Shown: positions 47,288 to 58,900 of the stretch, piece by piece | How the letters are laid out: every line of letters starts with the position of its first letter | Position numbering within the stretch: the first letter of the stretch is position 1 | DNA from: Euryodendron excelsum | Taxonomy: Eukaryota; Streptophyta; Magnoliopsida; Ericales; Pentaphylacaceae | Assembly (NCBI GenBank): GCA_033060915.1 | Contig: CM065394.1 | Span: 11,799,001-11,863,000 of the forward strand | Direction: 5' to 3' | Length of the DNA stretch: 64,000 nt | Translations under genes and position numbers: made by a program | The notes under the pieces: generated by a model | The model's input: the letters and a program-made list of their open reading frames with translations, nothing else | What the model was told of the DNA's origin: nothing | Database searches by the model: none

Positions 47288-49472
47288 TGAGAGATTAAAG
47301 GGAGAGACGGGAAGTTCACTCCTGTTACCCACAACCACAACATCTATATAAGCACGCACGTCACTTTCCTCGGTGAGGTTGTGCAAGAGAAAACCGAGAA
47401 GCTGTAGAAAGAGAGAGAAAGAAACAGAGACTGGGAAGAGAGGAAAGGCGGGGAAGAATCGGGCTGAGGCTTTGGTATTCGAAAGCCAGGTGAGGAGCCC
47501 ATTATCACCACCCCATAAGCTCCCTAAACCCAGCAACCTTGCCCCCAAAGCTCCACCACAACAGCCGAAAACCTAGAGAGAGAAGGAGACCGAAAAATGC
47601 ATCACCCAACCCATTCCGGGAAACCCAGGAACCGAGGGCTGTCACAGGGGTTTAGGACTTCTTGGGGACTCCTTCTGGGTGTCCTAGAGAGGTCCACAAC
47701 CTCTGTGCGTGCACCAAAGGCTCCTGTAAGGCCGAAACCGCCGTAAAAGGTTCGAAAAATCATAACTCCGGCCACCGGCAACCTTTGCCGACCGGATCAC
47801 TTGGGGAAGAAGCGTCTCTGGGCAAGGAACAAAATTTTTGAAGGAACCATGGCCGAATTATCACGGGAAGATGGCCAAAAATGCTGTTGCAGGTCGGTAA
47901 CCCTAGGGTTCCACCATGCAGCCGGCGTTTCGGGCCATTCCGGCCACCTTCGACCATCTCCGGCCAAGCTCCAACCATGGATGTGTGACCCAGGTCCTTT
48001 CCAATCTCTGGGTCACACATGCATGGCCAGGGGGTGCGGGGAATGGCCGGAAAATGAAGCAGAACCGCTGTCAGTCGCGCGGGAGGAAGAAGAAGGCCAA
48101 GCCTTCCACCCCCACGCGCTACTGGTGGCGCGTGCAGGCGCGTGTGGAGTCCGATGAAGCTGAAATTTTTATGGCAGCTATTAAATTACTTCAAGAGGCT
48201 CCCATAAAAATTTCAAGTCAATCGGAGACCTATGTGAATTTCCATGGTTTATTTACGATTTAAAGGATAAAAATTTACAGAAAATAAATTATAAGTAGAA
48301 AAATTCTGAAAAATTACCGGGATAACCCTAGATATTCGGGGAACCCAAAAATGGGAGAGTGGCCTTAATATCCCCTCAAAATGAAAATTTCCAAAATCTC
48401 TCTACTTTGAAACACCGGCAGTTTTGGTTCCTAGCTCGGCGACGTATATCTCCCTAAGGGAGAAGTTTGAACCTTCCGCCTTATTTGAATTACGCCATTT
48501 TTGAGTTAACTTACCCTCCCCACTTAACTACGCCTAAACGAGATTTTTTTAGCTAACTATAGACTAAGCCGGATGTTCTTCTTTCTTTTTACAGAAAATA
48601 CCGAACCCTCTTGAATTTCGGAAAGATACTAAGGGTAGGAATCTATACATTTCCTTAAGATTCATGCTTACATCTTTTCTCTATTAAATGATTTGTATAT
48701 TATCATGTTTTATGCTTTCCTGTCAATTTATCTTTCTATTCTAAATGTCTTTTATTCATTAACTGCAAAATATAGCACTCTTGCTTGTATGACTACATCA
48801 TTGAGGAGGTATAAGGGTGGTACAACCAAGATGGAAAAGACCCCAAATTTTTATATCATGGGTGTACCTGACTGGCTTGATATTTGGGGCTATCATGGGT
48901 CGGTATCACTGGCTTGATATCGGGCTAGATGATCATGGATGGGCCCCATTGAACTTGATGATGGAGGATGAATCTTGGGTGGACCCCATTGGCTTGAATT
49001 GGCCCTGGCAGGACATACCTGCAAGGCTCCGGATATTGATAAAAAAAAAAAAAAAAAAAGGAGAAGTTTCAAGGGTCATATGCATGCCATGACATTCTTT
49101 TATTGCATTATCTTTTATCCTGCATCTTATAGAAATCTTAGATCTCCTACTGGACTTTGCCGCTCATTCCTATCTTATGGGACATTTTCAGGGATAGAGA
49201 CACCCAACTGATTTCCAAGGAAATGAGCATACGAGAGCAAGTTCTCCTGTTATCTTACGTCTTTTAAATTCTTGAGTTAGTTTATGCTGGACTGTAACAT
49301 TATGAGACTTACACTGGTTTTACGTCTTTGATGTAATATTTTTGGACCATCTATGCTATATTCCTAATTATGTTAGTTTGTTAGAATCATAAACCCCATT
49401 GCCTACTTGCAAACCCAACCTTAGACTATCATCACTGTCGCGGCCTAGTGAGAATTGAGTCGGGTCGTGACA
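46449..49472 (+). mobile_element. Solo LTR, probably Ty3/gypsy, nested in the Sirevirus LTR
   Basis: 3024 bp with TG...CA ends (TGTAATACC ... GGGTCGTGACA) and perfect GACAC duplications. A TATATAAG at 47345 supports plus orientation. It contains a long GA microsatellite (47229-47284), a GC-rich part (47760-48150) and an A tract (49039-49058). No primer site, polypurine tract or protein domain. The ending matches the solo LTR at 599-3184, so both may be from one broad Ty3/gypsy lineage. Confidence 0.88.
47229..47284. repeat. (GA)n microsatellite
   Basis: About 28 uninterrupted GA dinucleotides, some 60 bp upstream of the TATATAAG box of the nested solo LTR. Confidence 0.95.
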
Positions 49473-49477
49473 GACAC
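49473..49477. repeat. Target-site duplication GACAC, right copy
   Basis: Matches 46444-46448. The Sirevirus LTR continues with ATTGTTATGAAG. Confidence 0.93.
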
Positions 49478-50468
49478 ATTGTTATGAAGTGTCGCCTCAC
49501 AGTGCCAGACGTAAAGGCTTGAAGATAATATGATCAATGAGTGGACACTTGAAGATGAAGTGTCGCCTCTTGGTAACATAAGCAAAAGGCTTGAAGTTCA
49601 AATGATCAATGAGTGGACACCTGAAGCAAAAGTGTTGGCTCATGACAGCAGAAGCCTAGTATGAAGAAGACAAATGAACAAGGAGTCGCCTCATCAACCT
49701 GAAGAGGGGACTCATGAACTCAGTGAACTATATCTGGTAAATGCAGAAGCAAGAAGTGTCGACACCACAAAAATGGAGCCGACTCCCTCTGCTGCAACGG
49801 CTACTTTTCTTAACGTTATAATAGAATGGACGTGCATTTATGATACCCAACCACCTCCAACGGATGGAATGAATGCAAGGGTATATATACTAGCCTCAAA
49901 CTGCATTTATATACAAGAATCAAGGGGAAGAAACAACAAGAGACAAGAATCACTGATATACACTGAATATTCTTCCAACTTTTATTCATGTGAGCTTTGA
50001 TTGTAAATATACTCTAGTTAGAGAGTTTGTTTGTAAGTTGTATACTCTTATACACTTGTAACTGAGAGTTTGAGAGTTCTCTTATGTGAAGCAAAACTCT
50101 TGTAAAGTTTAAGTGGAACTTGGACAAAACCACTTGGGGATTGAAGAGCTCGATGAAGGAGTTCTTTGTAAAGTGAGCTGAGCACTTTGTCAATCAGTGG
50201 CCCATCTTGTAATAGGTGATTACATAGTGGAAGAAGGCTTCAAGGAGGTCTTGGGGTGAGGACGTAGACCACGGTTTGTGGTTGAACCTCGGTAAATCTG
50301 TGTCTCCTTCTTATTGCTCTGTTTTCTTTGTTTCCATTGATAACATTGCTTTGTACATAAATTAGCCATTGCTATTTTGTTTAAGATTAATTTTAATTAA
50401 TCTTAACTCATATTAATCTTTGAAAAACCCAATTCACCCCCCCTCTTGGGTTGCCTATTGGACCAACA

Positions 50469-50473
50469 AGACA
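50469..50473. repeat. Target-site duplication of the solo Sirevirus LTR, right copy (AGACA)
   Basis: Followed by TGCCTGGGTTGG, the continuation of the interrupted 81-bp unit. Confidence 0.75.
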
Positions 50474-51129
50474 TGCCTGGGTTGGAACCATCTCAAGGAA
50501 TAAACTGTCTCGAGAGTGGGATTGGAAAGGGGACTTATCATCTCCAAAGAGATGTGCTTGAGTTGGAACCGTCTCGAAGAATAAACTGTCTCGAGAGAGG
50601 GATTGCAAAGGGGTCTTACCGTCTTCGAAGAGACGCGCCTGGAGTGGAACCGTCTCGAGGAATAAACTGTCTCGAGAGAGGGGTTGGAAAGGGGTCTTAC
50701 CATCTTCGAAAAGACGTGCTGGATTGGAACCGTCTCGAGGAATAAACTGTCCCGAGGGAGGGATTGGAAAGGGGTCTTACCGTCTTCGAAAAGACGTGCC
50801 TGGATTGGAACCGTCTCGAGGAATAAACTGTCTCGAGAGTGGGATTGGAAAGGGGACTTATTGTCTCTGAAGAGACGTGCCTAGGATTGGAACCGTCTCG
50901 AGGAATAAACTATCTCGAGAGAGGGGTTGGAATCGGAAAGGAAAGGACAATGCCCCTAAGGGCATTTTGGTCATTTTGCCTCTATTTGGGCCTGACAGGC
51001 CCACGAAGGGATGGACAGACAGGATTTGGACCTAGAGAATTGGTTTCGATAGGAATATGCCCACAATGACTTAAACACAAGTCTGGACGAAGTGTAGATT
51101 GCCGAGCGGTCAAAAATGGGGTGCTTACA

Positions 51130-51134
51130 GTGTG
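51130..51134. repeat. Target-site duplication GTGTG, right copy, of element F
   Basis: Directly follows the LTR end CTTACA at 51129 and matches 4207-4211. Spacer homology continues from TATTCCCTTTGCT. Confidence 0.85.
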
Positions 51135-52557
51135 TATTCCCTTTGCTCAACCCACTAGTGCCATGCAAAAAGAAAAAGATTTCTTGTCAACCCTGATCCA
51201 AAACCATTCCCCCACACTGGATAAGCAGATAGCAGAAAACTCAACCAAAAATGGTCCTTTTTTCTCCACTCGAAACATCAAGCCAAAGCAATATAAAGGC
51301 TCTATGGATCAAGCAATTCAGTTCAAAAGAAAGAGAGGCCTTTATTTCAGTTCCCATACTTACAAAGGAATCTTTGTTAAACCTGTTGAGCCAGTTCGTA
51401 TTTTCCAAAAGATAACCCCCCAGCCTAGTGATCAACATAAAGGAAAAAGAAAAAGAAAAAGAAAAAAAAAGGAGGAGCCATCAAGAGGCAAGCAAAAGTG
51501 AAGGAACAGGTTGTATATAAAAATAAATAAATAATAAATAAAAAAAACCACCATAAGGAGGTAAACAAGTAAGCCACAAGGAAAGATGGCTCACTTCACG
51601 CTATCCCGAAGATCATACAATGTTCAAAAGGCAAAAAGGAAGTTTCAAGGTGATCCTAGGCAATAAAGAAACCCAGTAGAAATAATAGGTTCGAGCCTTT
51701 ACCTTTCCTTATAAAAATAAATAAAAAGGGAACCGTGGCCTACATTACAATGTTAATAAAGTCCTCTCCGATTGAAAAGGAATTGCTTGGTCTAAATGAG
51801 CCAGACGTGTTGATAAGGCAAATGAAGAATATTATGGGACAAAACCCCACTAGAAGACCGATTAAGGATGGTATGGATCTAAACCCACAACATTAAATTT
51901 AAGCCTGCATATCCCTTTGATTTTTGAAAACCCATAACCTAGCCTGGATTACAGTCCTAAGGCAAAGCCTCCTCAGATTGAAAGACTGGCTGCTTATTTC
52001 ATTGCCAAAGTTTATGTAAGTCGTTGCCTAAGCCACCGAGGGTCGAGAATTCAAGCCAAATGATCCCAGACACTAACTCAAGTAGAAAGTTGGAGTCGAT
52101 CAGAAGGATGAGAAATGTACAAAATGTTATCATCATCCAATCAAGGTAAGGTTGAGCCAGAGGAGAGGCCAAACCCCCTAAAAAAAAAAAGAGTCGTCAT
52201 CCTAAGGATGCAGAGCTTAACAACACCCCATCCATTATATAAGCTAGTGTATCCCACACATGTGAATGCATTTTTATATAAAAATTTGGACATAACCTTC
52301 GCATACATAAGGCCTAGCTCCCTGTAGAAACATAAGTCACCAATGCAATTTAACATCGTATCTAAAATATGTAATAAATACACATCATCAACATCAACCC
52401 TATTTATACTTCTATCCAATATATCTGGCTATCTAAATCATAAACATTCTTCTTGTTTAAAGATTACAAATAAAATAGACAGACAAAAAACTAAACTCTG
52501 ATACATATCCAAGATATGGTGTGGAAGAGAAGCTGGGCCTACAACAAGGGGCACTCG
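51135..52557 (+). other. Spacer of element E between gag and PMD (right part)
   Basis: Collinear with F spacer 30590-29124 (reverse complement). No pol motif and no credible gene; the open stretch 51121-51501 is low-complexity at its end (Lys/Arg run from AAAAAG repeats). A-rich runs are at 51440-51470 and 52180-52190. Confidence 0.75.
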
Positions 52558-54359
52558 TCAAGGGTCAAAATAAAGGTCTGGGTTAAATTCTCCAAAGCCC
52601 GGCTCAGGTGGAGGCAGCTGACTACTGAAAGCAGTGGCATCTTATAAAGAAGAAGAACTTGAATCAGCAAAGCAGATAGATAACTAAACAAAGCCAGAAT
52701 AAAAAGAAGAAGATAATATACCCCACTACCTCCCAACTGAGCCAACCGCGCAATCAAAGTGGCTACTTCGGCCTGCTACTAATCCCTCTCCATCTAGAAC
52801 TGACCTCTCTTGGTCTGGTACCAGTCTTTCTAATCCCTCATGGCAATAAACTCGTCCTGCGACATAAATTCCTCAACTCGATGCCACAAGTCCACTACCT
52901 CCTTGCCCATGACGTAACCTCTAACCACCACCTAAAACTGGGTGAAGGCACTTGTGGAGGAAGCAGAAAACTAACACCTAGCTAACACTCCTCGTATGAA
53001 ATAAGGACCCTCTCGACCAAAGCTCCAAACATATACTCAGAAGGATCCCCGGTCGATCAGAACTCCTCATGGAACTGGCACTAATGTCGGTCTCCCAGAT
53101 AAGACTCCCAAGACTCATCACTAAGAAAGGAAATCCTCAGTAGAGACATCGAGACCAGATACTTGACTGCCTCGTAATGAACCAATCCAACAAAGGGCCA
53201 CCAAGTTATATCTCTCGCCTCTATCAACTCTAGGTTTGCCAGTATCATCACAAAGCTGGTAATCTCAGATTGGTGGGCCACCTAATCAGGAACCCATCTT
53301 AAAGCCCAAGGATAAAGGTCTGCCTCCATTACCTCTAGACGACGAACCAAAAAATTCTCGTAACTCCACCAGACTAGAAAGGGCCAAAACTAGGTCACAC
53401 TGCCCCAGCGAGAGGAAGTCTGAACCCGTATAGATCTGAGGAAACAACCGAAAGAGAAAGAGTCCACCTCTGACAAGGCCCCCAAGTCAGCTACCACACT
53501 TACCAATCTGAAAGGGACAATCGACTTGTTGTTGTTGCAAAAACGAAAATAATATACAATACCAGTCATCGCCTCATACTATTTAGCCGCTCAGGTGGTG
53601 GCTTAACAGAGAAAATACCATCATCCCGACTAAGCTAGGACACATGAAAAGCAGACCGATCAGGAGGCGGCAAGTCCAACAGAGCAAAAGCCTTAGCCCT
53701 ACTAACTGGCTACAAGATAATCTGATGGCCAAAAAAAGAAGGCCCTGTGATATTGACCCAGTCTAATGGAGTAGGACCTAGCTTGAAGCCCATAAAGTGA
53801 AAGCTCCCTATGTCACCAAACCATCTCTCAATCAAGGCCAACACCAATTGGTGGTTCAAGCCGTTTGCCTGTACTCCCATGAAAGCCCCGAACCTAATCT
53901 CTGTCAGAAAGGCATGGTAGGATGGAGCAGCCCACTACATAGTACTAAATACCTGGTGAACGGCCCCCCTAAATGATGTATGTACTCTGGGAGGGGGTAT
54001 ATACTGCCAAGAATAAACACTGGGATGATGAGCTACGTCCCCGAACGGAGGAATGTCTGGCACCTCTAAGTATCTGCATATGTCTGCCTCCGCCTGATAG
54101 AGGCCCTCCTGCAACCAGTCATATAATCTCCTAGGCCTGATGCCTCATCCTCGACATCCATCTGCCCTTTGAAAATAGGCTCTACTAGGGGGAACTGATC
54201 AATCGAAGGCATACTCCCGCTCCTACTTTGACCAGAAGGAGCCCTGCTAGTCGACTAGCTGTTGCCCTTGGAACGACTAAAACTGCCGATAAAATCCATG
54301 CGAGTCCCCTTCCCATACCAATGTCTCTGCTCAGAACCATCATCACTAGCATCGGCCAT
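52558..54359 (-). pseudogene. Antisense PMD gene of element E (decayed)
   Basis: The ATG is at 54359 (minus), directly after a TTTTTAG acceptor. It aligns by eye with the F PMD gene through most of its length: the Ser/Arg and acidic N-terminus, the conserved block near 54090-53940, an EARDITWWPFVGLVHYEAV stretch near 53225-53165 (F has the equivalent at 28435-28485), a 3' intron with GTAGTG donor near 52735, and an acidic tail before the TGA at 52560-52558. Several stops and frame changes make it non-coding. Two separate insertions with the same gene in the same antisense position show that the gene is a fixed part of the family. Confidence 0.78.
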
Positions 54360-55926
54360 ACTAAAAATCAAATCAAGGTAAAGACATCAATATACGGTAT
54401 ATGCAGTTCAAAAGAAAATAGGTATAGAAAAAGTAAGGAAAGAAAAGATCGACCCAGATCCCATTCCCCTGCCCTTGGCAAAGTCTACTCTTTCACATTT
54501 CTCAGTTATCAAGAGAATCTATTTCAAAAATAAAAAATAAAAATTCAATTCCTATGGTTTTCAAACTTTTTCCAAAAAGTCTACTTCGAAGTCGAATCTA
54601 AAAGTTTTATTTAAAGTCATTTTCAAAGGGTTTTTAAACTTTTCCTTCAAAAGTTTTATTCAAACTCCATTTTCAAAGGCTTTTCTAAACTTTTCCTTCA
54701 CAAAGTTTTATTCTAAGATCCCCCCCTCCCCCCCGAGTTTCTCGGGGCCATCTTTGCCAAAAAAAGTCCCATCCTCAAAGGTTTTATCTTTTTCCCTTGA
54801 AAAAAATTTTATTTAAAATCTTTTTACCTTTTTCCTCATTTCAAAAAATTTCGACAAAGTCTTGTTTGTAAATAGTCCTTACAATGCCCAAAAATTGGCA
54901 ATACAAAACAAACCGTGCACCCTACAATATCACTGGCACATGTTACGAACAAACACAAAACCATCTGTGCACAGTTTCAAGGTTTTCATATTTCCCAACA
55001 AACGTTCTATTTTCTAAAAACCCAAGGGTTTTTCAAAATCCTTGTAAAAAATTTCAATAATATTTCAAATATTTTCTAAAGTATTCCTATACTTTTCTAA
55101 ATATCAAACATGAACCATTCAATCAATTTATTTATTTTATCTATTTTTCAAGCATTTTTCTATTTTTTAAAAAATAAAAAATTCACAAATTTTCAGAACG
55201 GAACTTCTCACGGTTGTTCAACACATTTTTCTAAGACATATGGTACAAAAATTTGGCAAGAAAACCCAATACCTAAAGCTATAGGAGCAAATTCCTGATT
55301 CCTGCAAAAACCCTTTTTACATAAACATGCAAAACTACTCAAACTCAATCTAACGAGCCATCAAAACATAGAAACAACACCGCCAAAGTGTTCAAAGCAC
55401 ATCAAAATGTCAATTTCGTTTATTTACACAACTCAAACGGAGTTCTACACATCAATATCAACACAAAACAAAAAACTCACCTTTTGGAGTTCTCCAGTGA
55501 AATCTTCTTCTCCGACAACAATTCTAGCAATGGTAACTACTTCTGGCAACTCTTCGGCGTCCTCCAAACTCACTCATTCAAGGCCCAAGACTTCCTCTTT
55601 GCAAAAACCTCAAAAAAGTTTTCAAACCTTTCAAATTTCTCACAAACCTGCAAGCCTCAAAACAGAGGCTACACTGGTTTTTAATTCCTAGGCCTAGTGG
55701 CACCAAGGCAATTTTAAGCCTGGTGCCACTCCTAGTGGCGCCACATACCAGTTTTGGGCAAGTTTTGCCTTTTGTCTGTCAAAATTTGATTTTAAATGCC
55801 CCTTTGGGCTAATCTGCCATTTTCAAGCTCTAGTCCTCAAAAACTTCCAATTCCAATCTTTCTGATCGCCTCGCAGTCAACATGGGACCTTTACTTTATC
55901 ATTTTCTACCTTTGACATGCGAAGAC
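54360..55926 (-). promoter_or_regulatory. Leader and 5' intron of the PMD gene in E
   Basis: Minus strand: intron from donor G|GTGAGT at 55480 to acceptor TTTTTAG at 54361, about 1120 bp (899 bp in F). Upstream, GGTGCCACTCCTAGTGGCGCCA-type palindromes lie at about 55694-55744, partly decayed. The plus strand shows T/A-rich runs (54540-55180) without ORFs of interest. Confidence 0.65.
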
Positions 55927-55945
55927 AAAAAAAAAGAGGGGAAGC
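55927..55945 (+). promoter_or_regulatory. Polypurine tract of element E
   Basis: Nine A then GAGGGGAAGC, directly before the LTR start TGTAAG at 55946. Same position and composition as in F. Confidence 0.85.
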
Positions 55946-58900
55946 TGTAAGTACCATATTTTTGCCTGCTTGGCAATCTTCTGCCTGACTTGAGTCACAT
56001 TTAAACTGGCACAGACATATTCAAGCCCAAACTAGCTTTCCAGACCCAATCTAGTCAATCAACTGCTTTGGGCGCTTGCCAGACCCAATTGAGGTAAAAT
56101 GACCAAAATGCCCTTGAGGCATTGCTCGATCCATTTCCAGTTGGCACATCTTCTAAAAAAAGGTAAGTTGTATTTGAACCTCAATTCTAGTTTCAATTCC
56201 AATCCAGATCAATCAAACTCAATCTGACATGTTTTTCGAGAAAGTTAATCTTTCAAACGACAAGTCCATCCTGCATAGCACATTTATCGAGAAAGCACAA
56301 AACCCCTCGAAATGATAAGTTCCCTCACACCCGTTGACCGAGACTGAACCCAAGTCCTCGAGGTGGTAGAACAGTTCACTTTTGGCGCCTACTAACCCGC
56401 CAACGTAAAATGTCCGTTATTCGACATGCCAATTGGGAAAATACCTAAGGCCCCAAGACGATAAGACCACCTAGCAGCTTCCTAAGATAAGAAATTCTCT
56501 GGAATAAATGCACACCGTCAGAGTGATAGAAACACTCGCAAACAGGTCGACATCGAGAATGCCAACAAACCCCTTATGTCACAGGATCGAACACACCTCT
56601 TGACCGTGACACGTTTACCGAAGGATGGGACACCTTTGAAAACCAACTCATCACACATTGTCAGAGTGACAGAAATACTCAAAACCCGAATTAACACTAG
56701 TGCTTGCTAGCCCATTCTAGTAAAAAATAACCAAACTACCCCTTGGGCCTCACCAACACGCTTCTCGAGACAATACCTAAGACCTCGGGGCGGTAATTCA
56801 TATTTTCAAGATTGTCCCAAGGATAATTTAGCACGTTTAAGTGTCTTCTAATCACTTCTGGAGTGATTCCGAGAGCATCCGGTCAAAATGATCATTTTAC
56901 CCCTAGACATCCAATCACCTCCAGGAACCACACCGGCTCTAGGTATTAAGCTGGTTACCTTTCGAGGATGCTTTTAGTAGTATTCTCAATCTTTCGGTAC
57001 CTTTTTGGACCATTCTGAGTCTATTCTGGTAAACCTAGTGTAGAATGACCGTTTTGCTCCTAGTGCGTAGGTTGCCTCTTTCAATCATATCGGCTCTAGG
57101 TATCAAACCGAAAATCCCTCAGAACACTCTCAATAGTATTTCCAAATTTTATGCCTTCTCACAAATCACTCAGTGTCGATCTTGGCATTTTTCTAGTTCA
57201 AATGACCATTTCGCCCTTGATAGGCCAGTCACCCTTTGTAACTATTCCGGCTCTGGTTCTCAAGCCAGCTACCTTTGGGACACTCTTAAGGGGTTTCCAT
57301 CCATTCCCAGCTGAGTCTGGTTACTCAGAACCTTATGGATTATTTCCAGACTTTCTGGAGTCACTCCTAGGGATATTATGCCAAAAATTATATAGTAGTC
57401 ACTAGGACAAGCAACCAAATCTTCTGTCTTGCATCACAAGGGTTAAAGATCTGTTTTTTGCCGCTCAAAAAATTTTCCTATTGGGCTGGCGCCACTAGGA
57501 GTGGCGTGAAGCTAAAAATTGGTCTGGTGCCACTACAACAGGTGCCGATTCTTGTCTTGCCTACCTATAAATACAGGCCACCCCCTACGTATTTTGGGTC
57601 CACAAAATCACTCCAAAAACTCTACCTCTCTGAAAACAGAGCTCAAACTCCCTCAAAAACCTAATTATCTCAAGCCCCCTCAAACCCTATCGTCCATACA
57701 CTTAAACCCAAGCCTTCATATAATCTATATACTCAAATCCTTGCCTCCAAACATCTATTGAAGGTCAAGTCGAGCCCTTAGAACCTCTTGAATATCAACT
57801 CAAAGTTCAAGTAAAGTCTACCATCAATGCATCAAAGCCAAGAGAAGACAAGGTAGGGCTTCTAGTGAAACTATGTAATCTCCCTCTCTCTCTTCTCCTT
57901 CCTAGTCCATTTAGGCTATTCTCTATTTCAATTCTCATCTTTTACCTCCTCTTCTTGCATGCTTGAAACAAGGGACCTCCATATTCATGTATAGAAAGGC
58001 CTTAGAGAGAATCTCTGTGTCGGAGATTTTCTTTGAGTTCTACCTAAGACAGTGTGGGTCTAGCCCCCTAGGTTATGTGATGAAACCTAACCTTGTATTT
58101 TTGTATTTCTATTGCATTGTTACTATCATAATCATGCATTCAAAGGTGTTTTCAAACTTGCATTAAAAGTTGCTTTGAAAACTTGAATTCAAAACATTTT
58201 CCCTCAAAGTTGTTTTCAAAACCACAACCCTAAGATGATTTTAACCATTCCATGATTAGAGTCGTTTTAGAAAAGTGTTATATTCAAGATGACCATGAAG
58301 CTTCAAATTTTGGTTCAAACCTTAAATTGTTTTTCAAGAAATCACAACTCTAAGATGATTCTAGTCATTCCATAGTTAGGGTTGTTTTAGTAAAGTGCTA
58401 CATTTTAAAAGACCATCAAAGTGCATATTAGGGTTTCAAACCCTAGTTGTTGTCAAAATCACAACTCTAGAATGGTTCTAGTCTTCTCATGATTAGAATC
58501 ATTTAAGGAAAATGAGATATTTAAGAGTATTTCAAAAGTCTATATTTATACCTTTCTAAATTGTTTTGCGAATCCACTTCCTAAAATTCTTCTCAAATAT
58601 TTACTTCCCAAAAACTCTTTGTCTTGAAATTCAAGTCAAAATCTTAAAGTCCATGTTTAAAAACCCTAGTTTCTCACATAAAATCATAACTTTCTATTTA
58701 CATTAAACCATAGTTTTCCAAAATCATTTTCTATAGAAAATCATAGATTTTCTAATTCAAAAGTCACATAAAATGATAAATTTCCAAAACTCAAGCTTTT
58801 CAATTTCAATTCAAATCAAATCTTTTCCAAATAGGAAACAAAATCAAATCATCTATTTTTGAAAATAAAATCCAATCTTCAACTTTAGGAAGCAGAGATC

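Larger units (their letters stand above)
45318..50468 (+). mobile_element. Solo LTR of a second Sirevirus subfamily, itself interrupted
   Basis: Starts TGTTGAGTCAAGG and ends GGGTTGCCTATTGGACCAACA, sharing termini and the region after them (TTTTGATGATAACTAAAC; CTTAGTGTGCAGAT) with the complete Sirevirus at 7192. Length without the nested LTR is about 2122 bp. TATATATA is at 49882-49889. Upstream are repeated GTGTCGCCTC-type motifs (near 46313, 46391, 49487, 49560, 49683, 49757 and 49774). No primer site or coding domain is present. An open stretch at 45653-45961 has no recognisable product. Confidence 0.9.
44846..50935. repeat. 81-bp minisatellite in LTR-D, split by the Sirevirus solo LTR
   Basis: Units begin near 44846, 44927, 45008, 45089, 45170 and 45251, then after the insertion near 50488, 50569, 50650, 50730, 50811 and 50893: 12 units. 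Open frames on both strands here are only periodic translations of the repeat. Confidence 0.88.
4212..51129 (-). mobile_element. Element F: large non-autonomous Tat/Ogre-type LTR retrotransposon, gag plus antisense PMD, no pol
   Basis: Read on the minus strand: 5' LTR (51129-40358), primer site (40355-40340), about 1.5 kb leader, gag (38806-36798), spacer, antisense PMD gene (29123-22516), polypurine tract (21162-21145), 3' LTR (21144-4212). It is bounded by a perfect GTGTG duplication. Removing four later insertions leaves about 5616 bp and 5649 bp of LTR and about 8670 bp of internal DNA, roughly 19.9 kb in all. The two LTRs share features absent from the family's solo LTRs, notably the expanded 81-bp repeat array. 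No aspartic protease, RT, RNase H or integrase motif is seen. Very long LTRs and a tRNA-Arg-type primer site are known traits of the Tat/Ogre lineage; assignment to it is inference. Confidence 0.85.
40358..51129 (-). repeat. 5' LTR of element F (LTR-D), interrupted by a solo Sirevirus LTR
   Basis: Minus strand from TGTAAGCACCCC at 51129 to GGGCACGACA at 40358. About 5616 bp after removing the 5151-bp insertion and one duplication. Shares with LTR-A small-scale features not in LTR-C, such as CTATTGGCCAATCCTATCCA near 4690 and 40825. Contains the G-poor tract 40850-43130, TATTTATA at 43768-43775, palindromes 43789-43889 and 158-bp units (about 44100-44600). Confidence 0.87.

Noticed and set aside
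47760..48263. Overlapping GC-rich open frames of 86-118 codons
   Set aside because: They lie inside a solo LTR, overlap on both strands and show no recognisable domain.
30853..51129. A short element made of LTR-C, gag and LTR-D
   Set aside because: LTR-C has its own duplication and splits a spacer that is continuous in element E. LTR-A is the true partner of LTR-D by duplication, polypurine tract and repeat array.
51121..51501. A 126-codon open frame
   Set aside because: It starts inside the LTR end of F, crosses the target duplication and ends in a Lys/Arg run from A-rich repeats. It cannot be an old gene.
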